Source: Hirudo medicinalis (lineage: Eukaryota; Annelida; Clitellata; Hirudinida; Hirudinidae). Taken from it: 64,000 nucleotides of DNA. This document shows positions 1 to 11,600 of the stretch, one piece after another (the stretch's first letter is position 1; each line of letters opens with the position of its first letter). Made by a program: the position numbers and the translations under genes. The stretch is from NCBI GenBank assembly GCA_011800805.1, contig MPNW01000184.1, positions 114,224 to 178,223 of the forward strand, read 5' to 3'. The notes below the pieces were generated by a model. The model was not told where the DNA came from. It saw nothing but the letters and a program-made list of their open reading frames with translations, and did not search any database.

Positions 1-1535
1 AGGTGAACAATTTTCTCTGTAAGCTAAATAATATCCTCAGTCTGATGGATGACCTTTGAAATGTTATTAATAAATCGTGCATTGTTTGTGACCACGCACT
101 CGATAAAAATAGCTTATATTTGCAAAAGCAACTAGATGGATAAGAATAACCACTTTCGTCAAATATAATGAACCAGCTATTTCGTTTCTGCTGATAGTTG
201 CTGGCTACTATTGCTCAAGAATTGTTCTTGAAGAAGAGATGTTGGACAAGTTCAACCGCACAAGGTCTAGCATCTCCCAACAGAAACCCAAATACAATAC
301 TCAAGTTGTCCAAGTTAAATCTCCATTAGTGGCGACTGTGGCGATACAATTCTCGATAAGAAAATCGAACTAAATATTATCAGGTTGACGACTGTTCAAC
401 CATGGCCAACTTACAAGAAAGACTGGTGCGCCTCCCTATCTCTTGGTTAAAAAAGGCTCGCCATGCGTGAAACCTTAGCGTGTCAGATGATGATAAACAT
501 TCATTGATGATCAACTTGCATTCAAGACCCACGTTGTCCACTCCGCTTCAACAAGACTAAAATATCTTAAGCATCTTATCTTCTTATTGAAAATTATGGA
601 AGTAATCGGAAAACAACAGTTAATAGTTTAATAAACAACTGAATTTAACAGTCAACTTTAAGCAATTAAGGAACTTGACTACAGTCTTTCTACAACAAAG
701 TTTCTATCGACAATTTCACCACGACAAGCTACTCGCTGCAACTTCTCACTAACTTCCGAGTGCTCCAGAACCACATAACATAGTTTTAGAACAATTAACA
801 AAACTATTTCAACACTTCTTATCTTCACATCTTAACATTAGTGAACTATGCTACGCTGCCATAACCACGTAGATTAACGTACGCAACCATGCATGTTACA
901 TAACCATGCTATTGCAACATGTTTGGTTCGAGAAGTTTCATTCACTTTTCTACTCCAGACCGTGAAAGTGGATTGCATTTTCTAGTCTTAAAGTCTGAAG
1001 TATATCCTGCGAGGTTTTAGATTGCGGCGCATTAATTTGATTATAAATTTAAATAAATGTTTATTTTATGAAATAAATCCGGCAAACTAATAAATAATCA
1101 CTATTTAAATGGTGTTATTTATTATTGATTAAGTAATTAATTTATTTGTAATGATGGGGAGTTGAATCCCCTTGTAACGTGAGACTTGCATGCTCAAATT
1201 CTATGATGTAAACAAGCAGTGATGTAATCGCAGACGGTTGTCTAAACACGTTTGTTACGCTGTATTTATCGTAACTTACGTTCCATCAGATTACAAAATG
1301 TCAATTAATTTATCGTTCGTGTTAAAAAATTAACTTGTGAAGTTGAAATTGTTTAAATAAGGACTTATTTTACTTTTTTTGTTTAGGTTTTTGATATTTC
1401 TAAATTTTTTGATTGTTTTTAACAGAATTATAATACGATTATCTGCATATTAAATCTTTTATTGCCTTTGCAAAAATCATACCCCCTGATAATATTTCAC
1501 CAAATAAAATAAAAATTATTCTGGATAGGAACATC
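1..1535. other. Intergenic, no gene seen
   Basis: I see no coding frame with recognisable motifs on either strand. The 1020-1150 part is very AT-rich. The right end is the 5' flank of the MNK-like kinase and holds no clear TATA box or intron acceptor that I would trust. Confidence 0.5.
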
Positions 1536-1562
1536 TTGAACAAGTGGCTTTCTCTAATTGAA

Positions 1563-2491
1563 ATGCCAGTCTTGTTAAGCATGGGTGATTACAAAGAAGA
1601 TATTCGCACAAGTACTGAAGTAAGTAACATTTTAAACTATTCTCTCACCGATGTTCTGGCCGAGGGAAGTTTTGGAAAAATTTTTCTGAGCAGAGACAAA
1701 ACTGGAAACGAGGTTGCAGTTAAAAGAATAAAACTTACATCGCCCAAGAATGTCTCTAAATTCAGAACCGAAGTGGAGGTATTGAAGTTATGTGTGGGAC
1801 AAAAGAACATCGTTAAACTTATTGATTTCATCGAGTTCAAGGAAGAGGCCTTCATGGTTTTCGAGAAAGCAGAGGGTGACTTGCTTAACAGACTGATAAC
1901 TTCCACCAGCGATTTCAGTGAATACAGCGTTTCCAAAGCAATGAGATGCATCTTGCCCTAGACTTCCTTCATGATTTGGACATCTCGCACAGAGACCTCA
2001 AGCCTGATAACGTCCTCTGTTTTTCAAGAGACGACATATTTCCTCTGAAATTGTGCGATTTTGATCTTTGTTCATATAAAGAAGCAGATTCATCTCAGAG
2101 GAGAGAATTCGAGTCTCAAGTCGGCTCATTTCAGTACATGGCTCCGGAGATAGCTTCTTTGTGGCTTGGTGAGGGATCATGCTACAGGAAGGAATGCGAT
2201 TTGTGGAGTCTGGGTGCAATCATGTACGTCATTTTCTTCAAAGTCACCCTGTTTGCTTCCTCCTCCTTCGACGACTGTCCCCTCAAATGCGGAGGTAACT
2301 GTAGAGATTGTGAGGATGTCCAGTTAAAAATCGTTAAAACTGGCAACTATGTGATCAACGGGAATTTCAAGAAACTGTCCAGAAGCGCAATACATTTACT
2401 AATGAATTTGCTCAGAGTCGAACCTAACTTGAGACTCACTGCCAAAGAAGTTCTTGGCCATGAATGGATTGTTAACTGTGGATATATTTAA
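1563..2491 (+). pseudogene. Intronless MNK-like Ser/Thr kinase with one frameshift
   Basis: This resembles MAPK-interacting kinases (MNK), which phosphorylate eIF4E. Two frames of one kinase domain abut. The first (ATG 1563, to about 1940) has a glycine loop AEGSFGKI (first Gly replaced by Ala), the VAVK lysine and an FRTEVEVL helix C. The second (from about 1946) has HRDLKPDN, DFD, MAPE, CDLWSLG and a closing RLTAKEVL. Two features are specific to MNKs: DFD in place of DFG in the Mg-binding loop (LCDFDLCS), and a cysteine-rich insert (CGGNCRDC) after the CDLW block. The frame changes between about 1938 and 1960, as expected from loss of one base or an assembly error. No introns interrupt the domain, unlike every other long gene here, which suggests a retrocopy. 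The tail after the kinase core is missing. MNK kinship is seen in the motifs; pseudogene status is inferred. Confidence 0.72.
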
Positions 2492-3055
2492 ATGGGAAAA
2501 CTATTTATTATTATAAAAAAGAAAGGAAGATAACTTGAATGTAATAAATAATTGGATGTTACCATTTTAAACATTTACCCGTTTCTTTATTTATTTAGAA
2601 ATGATTTATTGGGCTTCAATATTGTATTTATTATAATGTTACGCATTAGACTTTAACAACATTTACCAGCCGGTGTTTTCTTGAAATTGGATTTTTAAAA
2701 TGCAATGTATATAGAAAAATAATTAATAGGAGAATATAACAAATAATGTTTCTTAACATTTTCGAATATTCAAAAAAAATTGAATGTAATAAAAATGATT
2801 AAAAATTAAATTTGAAACAAAAGATAAAATGATAAATTCGTTTGATGTTCGGCTAAATAAATTCAGCAGTGATTTAAAAGCTAAATACTTAGTACTTAAT
2901 GAATAATTATTAATTAAGTGTCTAATAATATAATGAAAAATTTAAATTTACGCAGTAACTGAAGCACGTCATTATTATAAAGTTGGTATGGTTGCCAGTA
3001 CGCTAGAAAAACCACTACCTCCCGAATTACCTTTGTTTACAAAACACAATCAAAG
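2492..3055. other. AT-rich spacer
   Basis: The stretch between the MNK-like kinase and TMEM115 contains AATAAA-like signals near 2540 but no poly(A) tract that would mark a recent retroinsertion. No gene is visible. Confidence 0.5.
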
Positions 3056-4596
3056 ATGGCGAGTTTGAAAAAGTTGTTGGCAACGGTTTGTGATGGGGAT
3101 TTACTTTTTTTTATGGCAAATTTTTATCTGCTGCAATATTGCTGCTTTAATGTAGAAATTCGATAGATTATAATTTCAGGAATATACTAGCTTCAAGTTG
3201 TGTTTTCTTATAGAATAGTTTGAATAATTTTAGTTTGCATAAGTGACGAAATTGCAGTCATAAACAGGATTACGAAAAGTTTTTAGTATTTTTTCTAAGA
3301 TATGGTTATACAAGATCAAATTAATTATTGAGACCAAGCATTTAAACCATGCATTCAAATTTGTTACATGATTCAACAAATTTCAAGAGTGCACCATTAC
3401 ATTGCAGATGCAATTTTCAAAAGATCAGGGATCTGAACTCGTAAGCAGTTCCAGCATCTTTGTGAAGTGCCTGTGGAGTTTGATGATACTTGGATATTTC
3501 TTGTCCTTTAGCGAGACAGCATTTCACAACTCAGCCATCATTGTAGGCGAAATACTGCCTCCCAACTTTAAATTGTGGACATTTATCTTGTATGTTTTTA
3601 TTGAGAAGCACATTTGGATGTTGTTATGCAACCTGGTGGTGGTGTTCTTGTATGGCAGACTCCTACAGCCTCTATGGGGAATCCTTGAAATCTGCAAATT
3701 CATTGCCATTAACACATTTGTGCCTGCCTCCTTTGCCATAATTCTGTATTTGATTTTATTTTTCAACTCTGAACACCACGAATACATGTTCGAATACCAC
3801 ATCTACGGTTTCTCTGCAAGTGTGGCTGGCTTCTGTGTTGCTGTTAAGCAGGTCATGCCTGATCAAGTACTTTTCTCTTCTCCAATTGGAAAAATGCAAA
3901 ACAAGCACATACCACTCTTGCTCTTTTTTTTGGCACTGTTTGCAAATCTCATTGCTGTGGTGGAGATGACTTATCCCGTCTTGTTCTTGTTTGGCCTCCT
4001 CACGAGTTGGGTCTACTTGAGGTTTTATCAGAAGCACAGCAATGGAAACCAGGGAGACAGTGCAGACAAATTTTCCTTCGCAAGGTAAACACAACACTCG
4101 GCCTTCGTCTGTTGATGGTTTTGCTTCAGACTCGGACATTCTATTTTCAGTTTTTTCCCACTTGTGATACAGCCTGTAGTTCATGTGCCTTCAAAGATCA
4201 TTTATAATTTCCTGGTCAAGTTGAGGATCTGTAAAAAGCCCCCTGAACTCATTCACTTCCAATTTGAATCGAAGAACAAAAGCATCCTCACTCTTCCTGG
4301 CAGCGACGTCGATGTGGCCGAGAGGCAAAGGTGAATTTTATTTAAATTTCTTTCAATCTGTGCTTCTTATTCCAGTGGCATTTTGCTTCAAAAATTCCTT
4401 CACTGTATGATTGCCTATATTATCTTAGGCATTTTATTTGCTTATCAGGCAGTTGGCCATGAAGGCTTTGAACGAGCGACTCGTCAAAAACCCGGTCGTG
4501 GGTGCAATTCAGACGACCAACAAACATGTCCTCCTGAATATGGAGGGAGGCAAAGAGACATCTACAGCATCCATGGAACTAGGAATCACCACATAA
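3056..4596 (+). CDS. TMEM115: TMEM115 orthologue, rhomboid-like Golgi membrane protein
   Basis: TMEM115 is a multi-pass Golgi protein of the rhomboid-like DUF1751 family, implicated in Golgi-to-ER traffic. The main exon 3408-4084 encodes hydrophobic segments with family landmarks: LPPNFKLWTF, IEKHIWM, GRLLQPLWG, a VKQVMPD loop and LTSWVYLRFYQKHS. Exon 4151-4330 continues with SFFPLVIQPV and LTLPGSDVDVAERQ, and exon 4449-4596 with QLAMKALNERL before a stop at 4594-4596. Donors and acceptors are GT/AG and all phases agree (2 and 2). A 30-nt first exon, 3056-3085, reading MASLKKLLAT and followed by a GT donor, joins in phase 0 to the acceptor at 3407. Without it, translation could start at ATG 3408. 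The catalytic rhomboid Ser/His pair is not expected in this family and was not seen. The orthology is confident; the tiny first exon is inference. Confidence 0.9.
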
Positions 4597-6840
4597 AAGG
4601 AGATCCATTTGAAATTTGTAAATTGAAAATTTTTATGGCATTCCATTGTATTTAAATATTCTCGTTGGACTCCGAGAAGCATATTTTCAAGGATTTTAGT
4701 TTCATTTTTTTGTATAAACTCGTAAGTGCAATCAACGTGCCTTGGTTCTGCTATTGAGCACTTGAGCAAGTTTTGGATCCTTCGACAGAGATTTAAGGAT
4801 GCTCACTGTTCACCATTTCTGTTGTTTTTGCTTGAAGTCAGAGTGAGATAAATCATGTATCTATTGGCAGGGGAAATGTAATTAATCAACTTATAACATT
4901 ACATGTAAGATGGCTTGTGTTTGAAGTTAACAGTTATAAATTGCTTCCTTTGCTGGAATTCTTCTCATTAAAAAAAGTTAAATGCAGCTGAATTTGTTGA
5001 ATTTGAAAATTTTATCATTCAAAACAAAGTGAGTGATCACATTAATTGGTAGGAAAAGTTGTAGCTTCACAAGAGGACGTCATGGTAGGTTCCATGTCAA
5101 GACAAACTGTGTACTTGGGTATACCCAATTTTGCTTAAGGCTGTTCTCAAAGTTGGGAACAAATGGGTGTTAATCATGCTTTAAGAACAATTAATGTATT
5201 GTAATCACGATTGTAGGAAGACGACCTGACTATTTCTTAAATACGTTGGTAAAAATCCCAGGTTAATATTGAATGCCAAGAAACTCATGGAAATTCGTTC
5301 TATTTTGGTCCACGTACTTTACTGATTTTATTCTATTTTGTTAGGGCTTGGTGGGGTGACTGGTTCGACAGCTACAATGCGCATAGCGGCCAATAAAAGC
5401 TGTAATAGAACAACGCCACTCTGACACTTCCAAACCATTTTTAGTAGCTCGAAATATCTTTAAAATATTTAACGGTTTAACACCATTCTTGTTATGATGA
5501 TTATTTAATGATTATGATTAATAAATTTGTATCTATTTAACAAAATTACAATATTGCAATTAAAAACAATGATATACATTGCTAATTACAAAGAATTTAC
5601 GACCACAGGACTCGGCAGAGCATGAAGAATCTCCATTGGAGATGCTCAGGGAAATGAATGTTTTTACGTCCAATCGAGTGGGAAAACGAAATGTCATCTT
5701 TAATTTTGCAAGTCACTTTTGAGATTAAAATTCCATAAATTTTCATAAACTCTTATTTTTCGAAAATACCTTGATTTAATTTTTCAAGAAACTATTTTTT
5801 GAAGAACTGTTGAAGTTGCGACTGCATAGTTTTTATTTAGTTTTGATTTTGCTTTAACTATGTTTACTTTGACTTTTGTCGATTAAATTCATTTTTAGCT
5901 TCATTAAAAGCTTGTTAATATTCAGATTTGAGAGATCTCTTTTGGGCAGTTCCTGAGAATAATTAAATGTTTTAATTACGCGCGAATGTAAATGTAATTC
6001 CTTTGTTTCTTTTGGTTTATTTTTATTGTAATAAAAATTTTAATTCTTGGAAGACCTGGTCCCCAAGCGAATCGCAGACATTTATGACTTACGTGATTTT
6101 TACCGATTGTTGGCAAAAGCCAACTCACAGACAGCGTCTTTTGGTACCTAACTCCATCCCTACCCGTAAACCTACCTCATGAATCTGGAAATTTTTGTAG
6201 AACTGGCAAAAGTCGTTGCCCGTGAGTTGGCTTTTGCCCGTCACTTATCCATCCACCATTTTTATCTGTTTTGGTCAATAACACAAAGTCAACACGCTCA
6301 TTGGCTTCAAAAGTCACTTCGCAAACTTTAGTTTCGGATCCAATCAAAAATATTTGACCAATAACTTCTGGAATTAACATTGATCAATGTTCAAACTCAC
6401 ATGGACAACATCTTTATGTACTCCGAGGTTTATCACGGCCCCGACGAATGGGTACCATAAAATGTCCTCATGCTTATTGTACGGGTCTAAATCAAGAAGC
6501 GAAACATGCAAGCCCACTGTAACGGCGATATGGTCTAATCGTTTGCATCAAGACAAACAAACCAACATCGAATTTTTAGTTGAAAAATTGACTTAGATGA
6601 CAACAACAACAACTGCTTACTGCTTAATAAGATCTGTTACATCCTTGTGGGTGAAAACTTTCGGTCAACATGTAATTAATATTTTAAAACATTTCCTGGG
6701 TCAAACATTTCAATCCTTACTAATGGTTTTACCGTCTGTGCTCATGAAAAGTTTCATACATGAAAGGTTTATGTTTAATCCTTAAAATAATCTCAGGGTT
6801 AAGGGCAATTTAATTTTGTAAATAACAACAAATTCAATGA
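4597..6840. other. Intergenic / probable TMEM115 3' UTR
   Basis: The first part is presumably the TMEM115 3' UTR. No further coding exon is recognised on either strand. The only structure noted is the inverted repeat at 6112-6238. Confidence 0.45.
6112..6238. repeat. 17-bp perfect inverted repeat
   Basis: Arms at 6112-6128 (GGCAAAAGCCAACTCAC) and 6222-6238 are exact reverse complements, separated by 93 bp. The left arm also contains a small internal palindrome, TTGGC-AAAA-GCCAA. It could be the ends of a short mobile element remnant or a hairpin in RNA. No coding content lies between the arms. Confidence 0.6.
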
Positions 6841-6886
6841 ATTGTTTCTCAGTCTTCATTCTACAATTCCTTCCTTTTTTTTCCAG

Positions 6887-7126
6887 AACAAACTCAAGAC
6901 CGTGTCACGTGACTTTGTTGTTTGCATTGGAGTCGATTCATCTCCAGGATTCTGGAATGATAGCAGGAATGAATTAAAAAAAGAACAAACATCTCCACTG
7001 ACTCATAAAACATCAGGATGCAATCAGATCAACGCCTCGCAAACTTTCAAACACAAAGGATCATGTGAGGTCTGCAAATTTGGATCAAGAAGTTTTAAAG
7101 AGAATTTATATAAGACGGTGAAATAA
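6887..7126 (+). CDS. Possible orphan terminal exon
   Basis: A good polypyrimidine tract and acceptor (end near 6886) precede an open frame of about 80 codons. It is rich in Ser, Thr and Lys, with CEVCKFG near its end and a stop at 7124-7126. I recognise no family and see no matching upstream exon, so this may be chance. Confidence 0.15.
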   Translation, partial: NKLKTVSRDFVVCIGVDSSPGFWNDSRNELKKEQTSPLTHKTSGCNQINASQTFKHKGSCEVCKFGSRSFKENLYKTVK

Positions 7127-8219
7127 AACGCTTGCTAATATGTTGCCAGATAAGTAATGGCTTCATTTCAATGAGTGTTCAAGGCGATGTTTTGCAGAAG
7201 GAACCTACAGAAAAATATTTCATGTGATTTTTTTTATTTAATTTCTTATGTACAGTTTTAAAGCCACGATAAATTTATAAACTTGAAATAAATAATTACA
7301 TTAACTGTTGCACCATCAAGAATGATTTAGTGGGCATCTAATTGCATTGTTTTGAAATCACAAGAATACATCTGCCTCGTTTGAATATAGCTAATTTTTT
7401 TTTTTAGTTTTGTCTTGTCATTATTATGGCATCTTGCATTTCTTCTTATAAGTCGGATTACTTTACATTTCATGTCATAACGTCATACGTCATACGTCAT
7501 AACCGTTCAAACAATTTCAATTGGATTTCGTGAATAGACTGCTAAGCGGCTATCAAATTCCTTCAGTGGAAAAGGCCATTGTCAACTGGAATGTGAGAAT
7601 TGGGACATTATCTAGCTTGAAAATGATGTTGTCGACATATTTTGGTCTCGAAAACGGGAGGAGAGATTTCATTAGGATGGCTGTAATCATCAAACACATC
7701 TTCGCAGTTTGATGTGTCCACATTTTCAAACTATTAATGAATAATTTCGATTTGCTTAACAGATTCTCAAGCCTTTAACAATCGATTAAAAGCATATTGT
7801 TAGCTTGTCTAACTTGTAGTATTGTCTTAAATATATGTCTTCTATAATTCTTTCTTTTAACTGAAATTGGTTTTGCTCACATTCGTGCAAACGTTAAATA
7901 TGTTTGAAATCTAATAAGATAAAAACAATTAAAATAAAATTCTTTTTCTCTGACAACTGTCATTAAGGTTAAGCCCTCTGCCTTCATTATTTATTTCACA
8001 CGATAATGAGGCGTTTATCGTTAAAATATGGAAAGTTTATATTTTTAAACAAAAATGTTTTGCATTTTTGTCTAACTTTGTTGTGGTGGTTCGATGAAAA
8101 TAAAAACATTATTGTTGAAACATCGATCAATTCAAAAATGATTAGTATTTTTAAGCTGCCAATTGCAACTCTTGAGTTTTGAAACGACATGTTTAAATAA
8201 TACCAAATGGTTGTTTATG
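7127..8219. other. Intergenic, AT-rich
   Basis: No gene seen. It contains a short 7-bp tandem repeat, CGTCATA x3, at 7481-7501, preceded by a variant copy TGTCATAA. Confidence 0.45.
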
Positions 8220-8600
8220 GCTATTTATTTTATTTTATTTTATTTATTTATTAAACATCAAACTGAAGGGTCCTTGAGACCACTAACACAAGTCTGTACA
8301 ATTTACAAAAAGAACAACACAAGGTCCGAATGTCAGGATAATCAGGTATATGTTAAGAAACTATTAAAGTCAAAGTCGCGTATTAGCGCATTAAAACGAG
8401 AAATTGTATTTGAGTTCACGACTTCATTTGGCAGTGCATTCCATGGTTTAACGANATGTTAAGAAACTATTAAAGTCAAAGTCGCGTATTAGCGCATTAA
8501 AACGAGAAATTGTATTTGAGTTCACGACTTCATTTGGCAGTGCATTCCATGGTTTAACGATCCTATTGCAGAAAGAATATTTATGAATTTCATAAAAACA
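8220..8600 (-). mobile_element. 3' end of a LINE (non-LTR retrotransposon), antisense
   Basis: Read on the minus strand, 8600 to 8350 encodes the typical C-terminus of a LINE ORF2: FCNRIVKPWNALPNEVVNS, then NTISRFNALIRDF and a stop. It is followed by a short 3' UTR and an AATAAA/AAAAT-rich tail at 8220-8250. The PWNALPNEVV block corresponds to the LWNSLP-type terminal motif of CR1/jockey-like elements. Only the last part of the element is present. It is split by the assembly duplication listed separately. Confidence 0.7.
8350..8560. repeat. 105-bp exact direct duplication around a single N
   Basis: Bases 8350-8454 and 8456-8560 are identical over 105 bp and separated by one N at 8455. This is best explained as a contig join where overlapping ends were not merged, rather than a biological tandem repeat. 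Confidence 0.85.
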
Positions 8601-11600
8601 TTTATTCTCAAAAAAATTTTAAAAGCTATTATTTGATGGTTTAAAAATGCTACGATTTTTTGAAAAAATATTCGAGATATTCGATTTGGGAGAGTGGTTC
8701 ATACTTCAGGTTAAGTTTTTATTAATGAATTCATCACTTGATTGAATCGTAAATTTTGTTAAATTATTTAAAATTAAAATATTTAAACCGAAAAAAGTTT
8801 ATTACAAAAATCTTAACGATGAGAATCTTCATTTCAAGTGTGTTAGACTAACTTCGAGATGTCGAATTCTCGAAAATTCACTTTTACGCCACAATCAGTG
8901 CCATGACAACGCAAACCAAGTTTCGGTCATTTATTTTTTGACGAAGAGTTCCGACGGTTTTCTTCGATTATCAGTAAGTAATTTATGAGTTGCGTAGCGA
9001 TAATTATTTAATTCATTTTGTTGTTTACTTGACGTAACCTAGATAATAAAAAACCTTTCAAACTAACAAGAGCGATTCAATTACCGAACCAGTAATGGAA
9101 ATTTGCGTAACTTGTGTTGTTACGTCTGCCACCTTTGATCGAGGGTCGTTATCATCATCATCATCATCACCACGAATCATTTCGAAACAAATGGAAACGA
9201 ACAAGTTTCTTCACCTCCGAGATTGAATGTGACGTCATCTGGCACATGTCATGGTCGGTTGGTGATGTAACATTCCCGGCAATTAAAGCAATAATTCCAA
9301 TGTGCTGTTTTTAATATGAATAAGTAATAGTAATAATAATAATAATAATAATAAAAATAATTTTTAATAATATTAATAATAATACAAATAATTTTTAGTG
9401 ATAATAATAATAATAAATAATAATAATGATAATAATAATAAAGATGATGACAATGATAATGGTAATGATGATGTAATGTAATAACTTGCTAGCAGTCAAA
9501 AAAGTCTGGATTTTTTTACATTCGCCATAAAGTGGCTCGAATGGCTCGTAGAAGTGACGCGAAAAAAAATTGATGTCGGCACAAAAAACAAAACATTTAC
9601 AAAGGATTCTTTTTTGTTTAAATCGTTCATTTTTCATGAAAAGACTCAGCCGTTGAAATATTTAAAATTCCAGAAATAATTTTGAACAGGTGTTTTGAAA
9701 ATCGTATTAATTATGGATTGAATAAAACATCAAGAAGGACAATCTGCTGACAATTTCTTTGAGATTCCCCTTACGTCGAAAGTAATTATTGTTATTACTA
9801 ACATTTACTATTACTAGCATTTATTTAAATATAACCTAACCAATAATTGCAGTTTCTCAAGACAACGATCAACTGAAGAGCACTCACACAAGGCTGAAAG
9901 GGCAGCCGAGACTTCGTGAGCAAACAGAAACTCTGTTTGTATTCGGTCGTTTGAACTGGAAAATTACTCCACTCTCAAAGTATGCCTTCCATTTAAGGTT
10001 TAAGTGTCGATCATTTGATAGGAAGAGAGTACTTCATATCCTTAAGATCATCGCTTCACATCCTTAGGAACATCACATCCTCAGAAGTATCTCTTCACCT
10101 AGCTGAGGTCAAGAAGGAACATTAGTGTTTCCGGGTGAAGTGCCTGTCTCAGTGTTGTTAGTGGGACATTAGTCGGGAACTGGTGAGCAAACACCGAGGT
10201 TTCTTTCCGAGGTATGTGACTCTCCAAAGGCGGCCCGATAAATTTTGGGGAAATGTTCAAAAGGAGTTGAGTGGAGTATAAATGGCCCTTAATGGGATCC
10301 TCATACGGAGACAAACACGGCTACTGGTATCCCTAGTTTATTGCATATTTTACGTGTTTTACCGAAATTCGATTAGTGAAATTGCCTTTTCTTGCCTTTG
10401 AGAGATCGGTCCGATGTGAATGAAAACGTTCAGACGCCGTAACTCAGGCCATTCAATTCTTGCAAATCTCTTCAAGATCGTGAATTACTTTTGTAGTCGA
10501 GTTTACTTTTTACATCCGGTCGATCGTTTATGTTTTAAATTTTTGACGAGGTGCAATTCTGTGGAACGCTCCATCTTCCCGCCATATCCTCCTCTGGGTG
10601 GGATTCGTTGGGTTGTAGGAGCTGAATCGATTATGCAGCGCAGACATGGAGATAAATGGCGCATAACTTTTCAAGCGCATTTACAAAATCGGAAATCTAA
10701 CTCGAGAATCTGTCTAACTTGAATTTGATTTGAGACTTGCAAGTGTGAATATTTTAAATATTTTAAATCACGTTCAACAAAAAAAAAAATTCGATGGTTG
10801 GTGGTTGATCTGAGAAAACAATCAAGAAGCGAACATTGGACACGAGCGTGGACTCGTGTAGTGAGAATATTGAAGACTATTTAATGGGGACACGACACGA
10901 TTCCCAGTAAACTTGCCACTCGGTGACAACTTATCGCCTCGACTGCTCACCGATAAATGGACGCATCATAATTACGATTTATATAGCGCGTGATTTGAGC
11001 AATTCGTTCTGAAGTGTGAACATTTGCGTGAATTGGAAATAAGCTCTTACGCAAGCATTATCTGTAAGTGGATTGATTAAGTCTTACATCAGAGAAGAAC
11101 TGTGGCTCAGATGAGATTCACTTCCTGTTGATGTTTCATGTACTTTTTCTGAAAGTCACTCTAGTGAAATCTCGACTTGACAGTTTACGGATATAAATAT
11201 CAGTCTGGGATTTTCCTGAGCTCAAAAAGGTAAGCTGATAAATCGTCTTTGACTTTGGTCTCCAATGCACTTCATGAAAAATTTTGTCTCGAATTTGCAT
11301 ATTTTTCGCATTAAACATTTCCATTGTTGAACTGAAAATGGTCCGTGGGAACTTTGGTTTTGCAAAAAGCGCCTTCAGGGGAGGCGTGCAATCCTATTTT
11401 CTGGCTCCATTATCATTCCACCAGAGCGCTGGAAATCAGACCTGACACATCCTTAAACAATGCATTTTTGGAGTGCATCTTCGGTCGGAGTTAGTCGTCC
11501 ATTCACATTAAGTCTCCCTTAAAAATGGGACCCGTGCGTCTAAGAAACACCTCATACAATTCGATGTAATTGATGGACGGCGAAGTTGCTAAGCTCCACG

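Noticed and set aside
9114..9314. Open frame with seven consecutive histidines
   Set aside because: The His run is an (ATC)n microsatellite in another frame; no domain, no splice context.
10099..10722. Open frames of 70-100 codons on both strands
   Set aside because: No recognisable motifs, splice signals or codon character; likely chance in GC-richer sequence.
10970..11000. Reverse-oriented SINE tail (ATTTATATAGCGCG)
   Set aside because: Only about 15 bp match and the neighbouring sequence does not follow the family.
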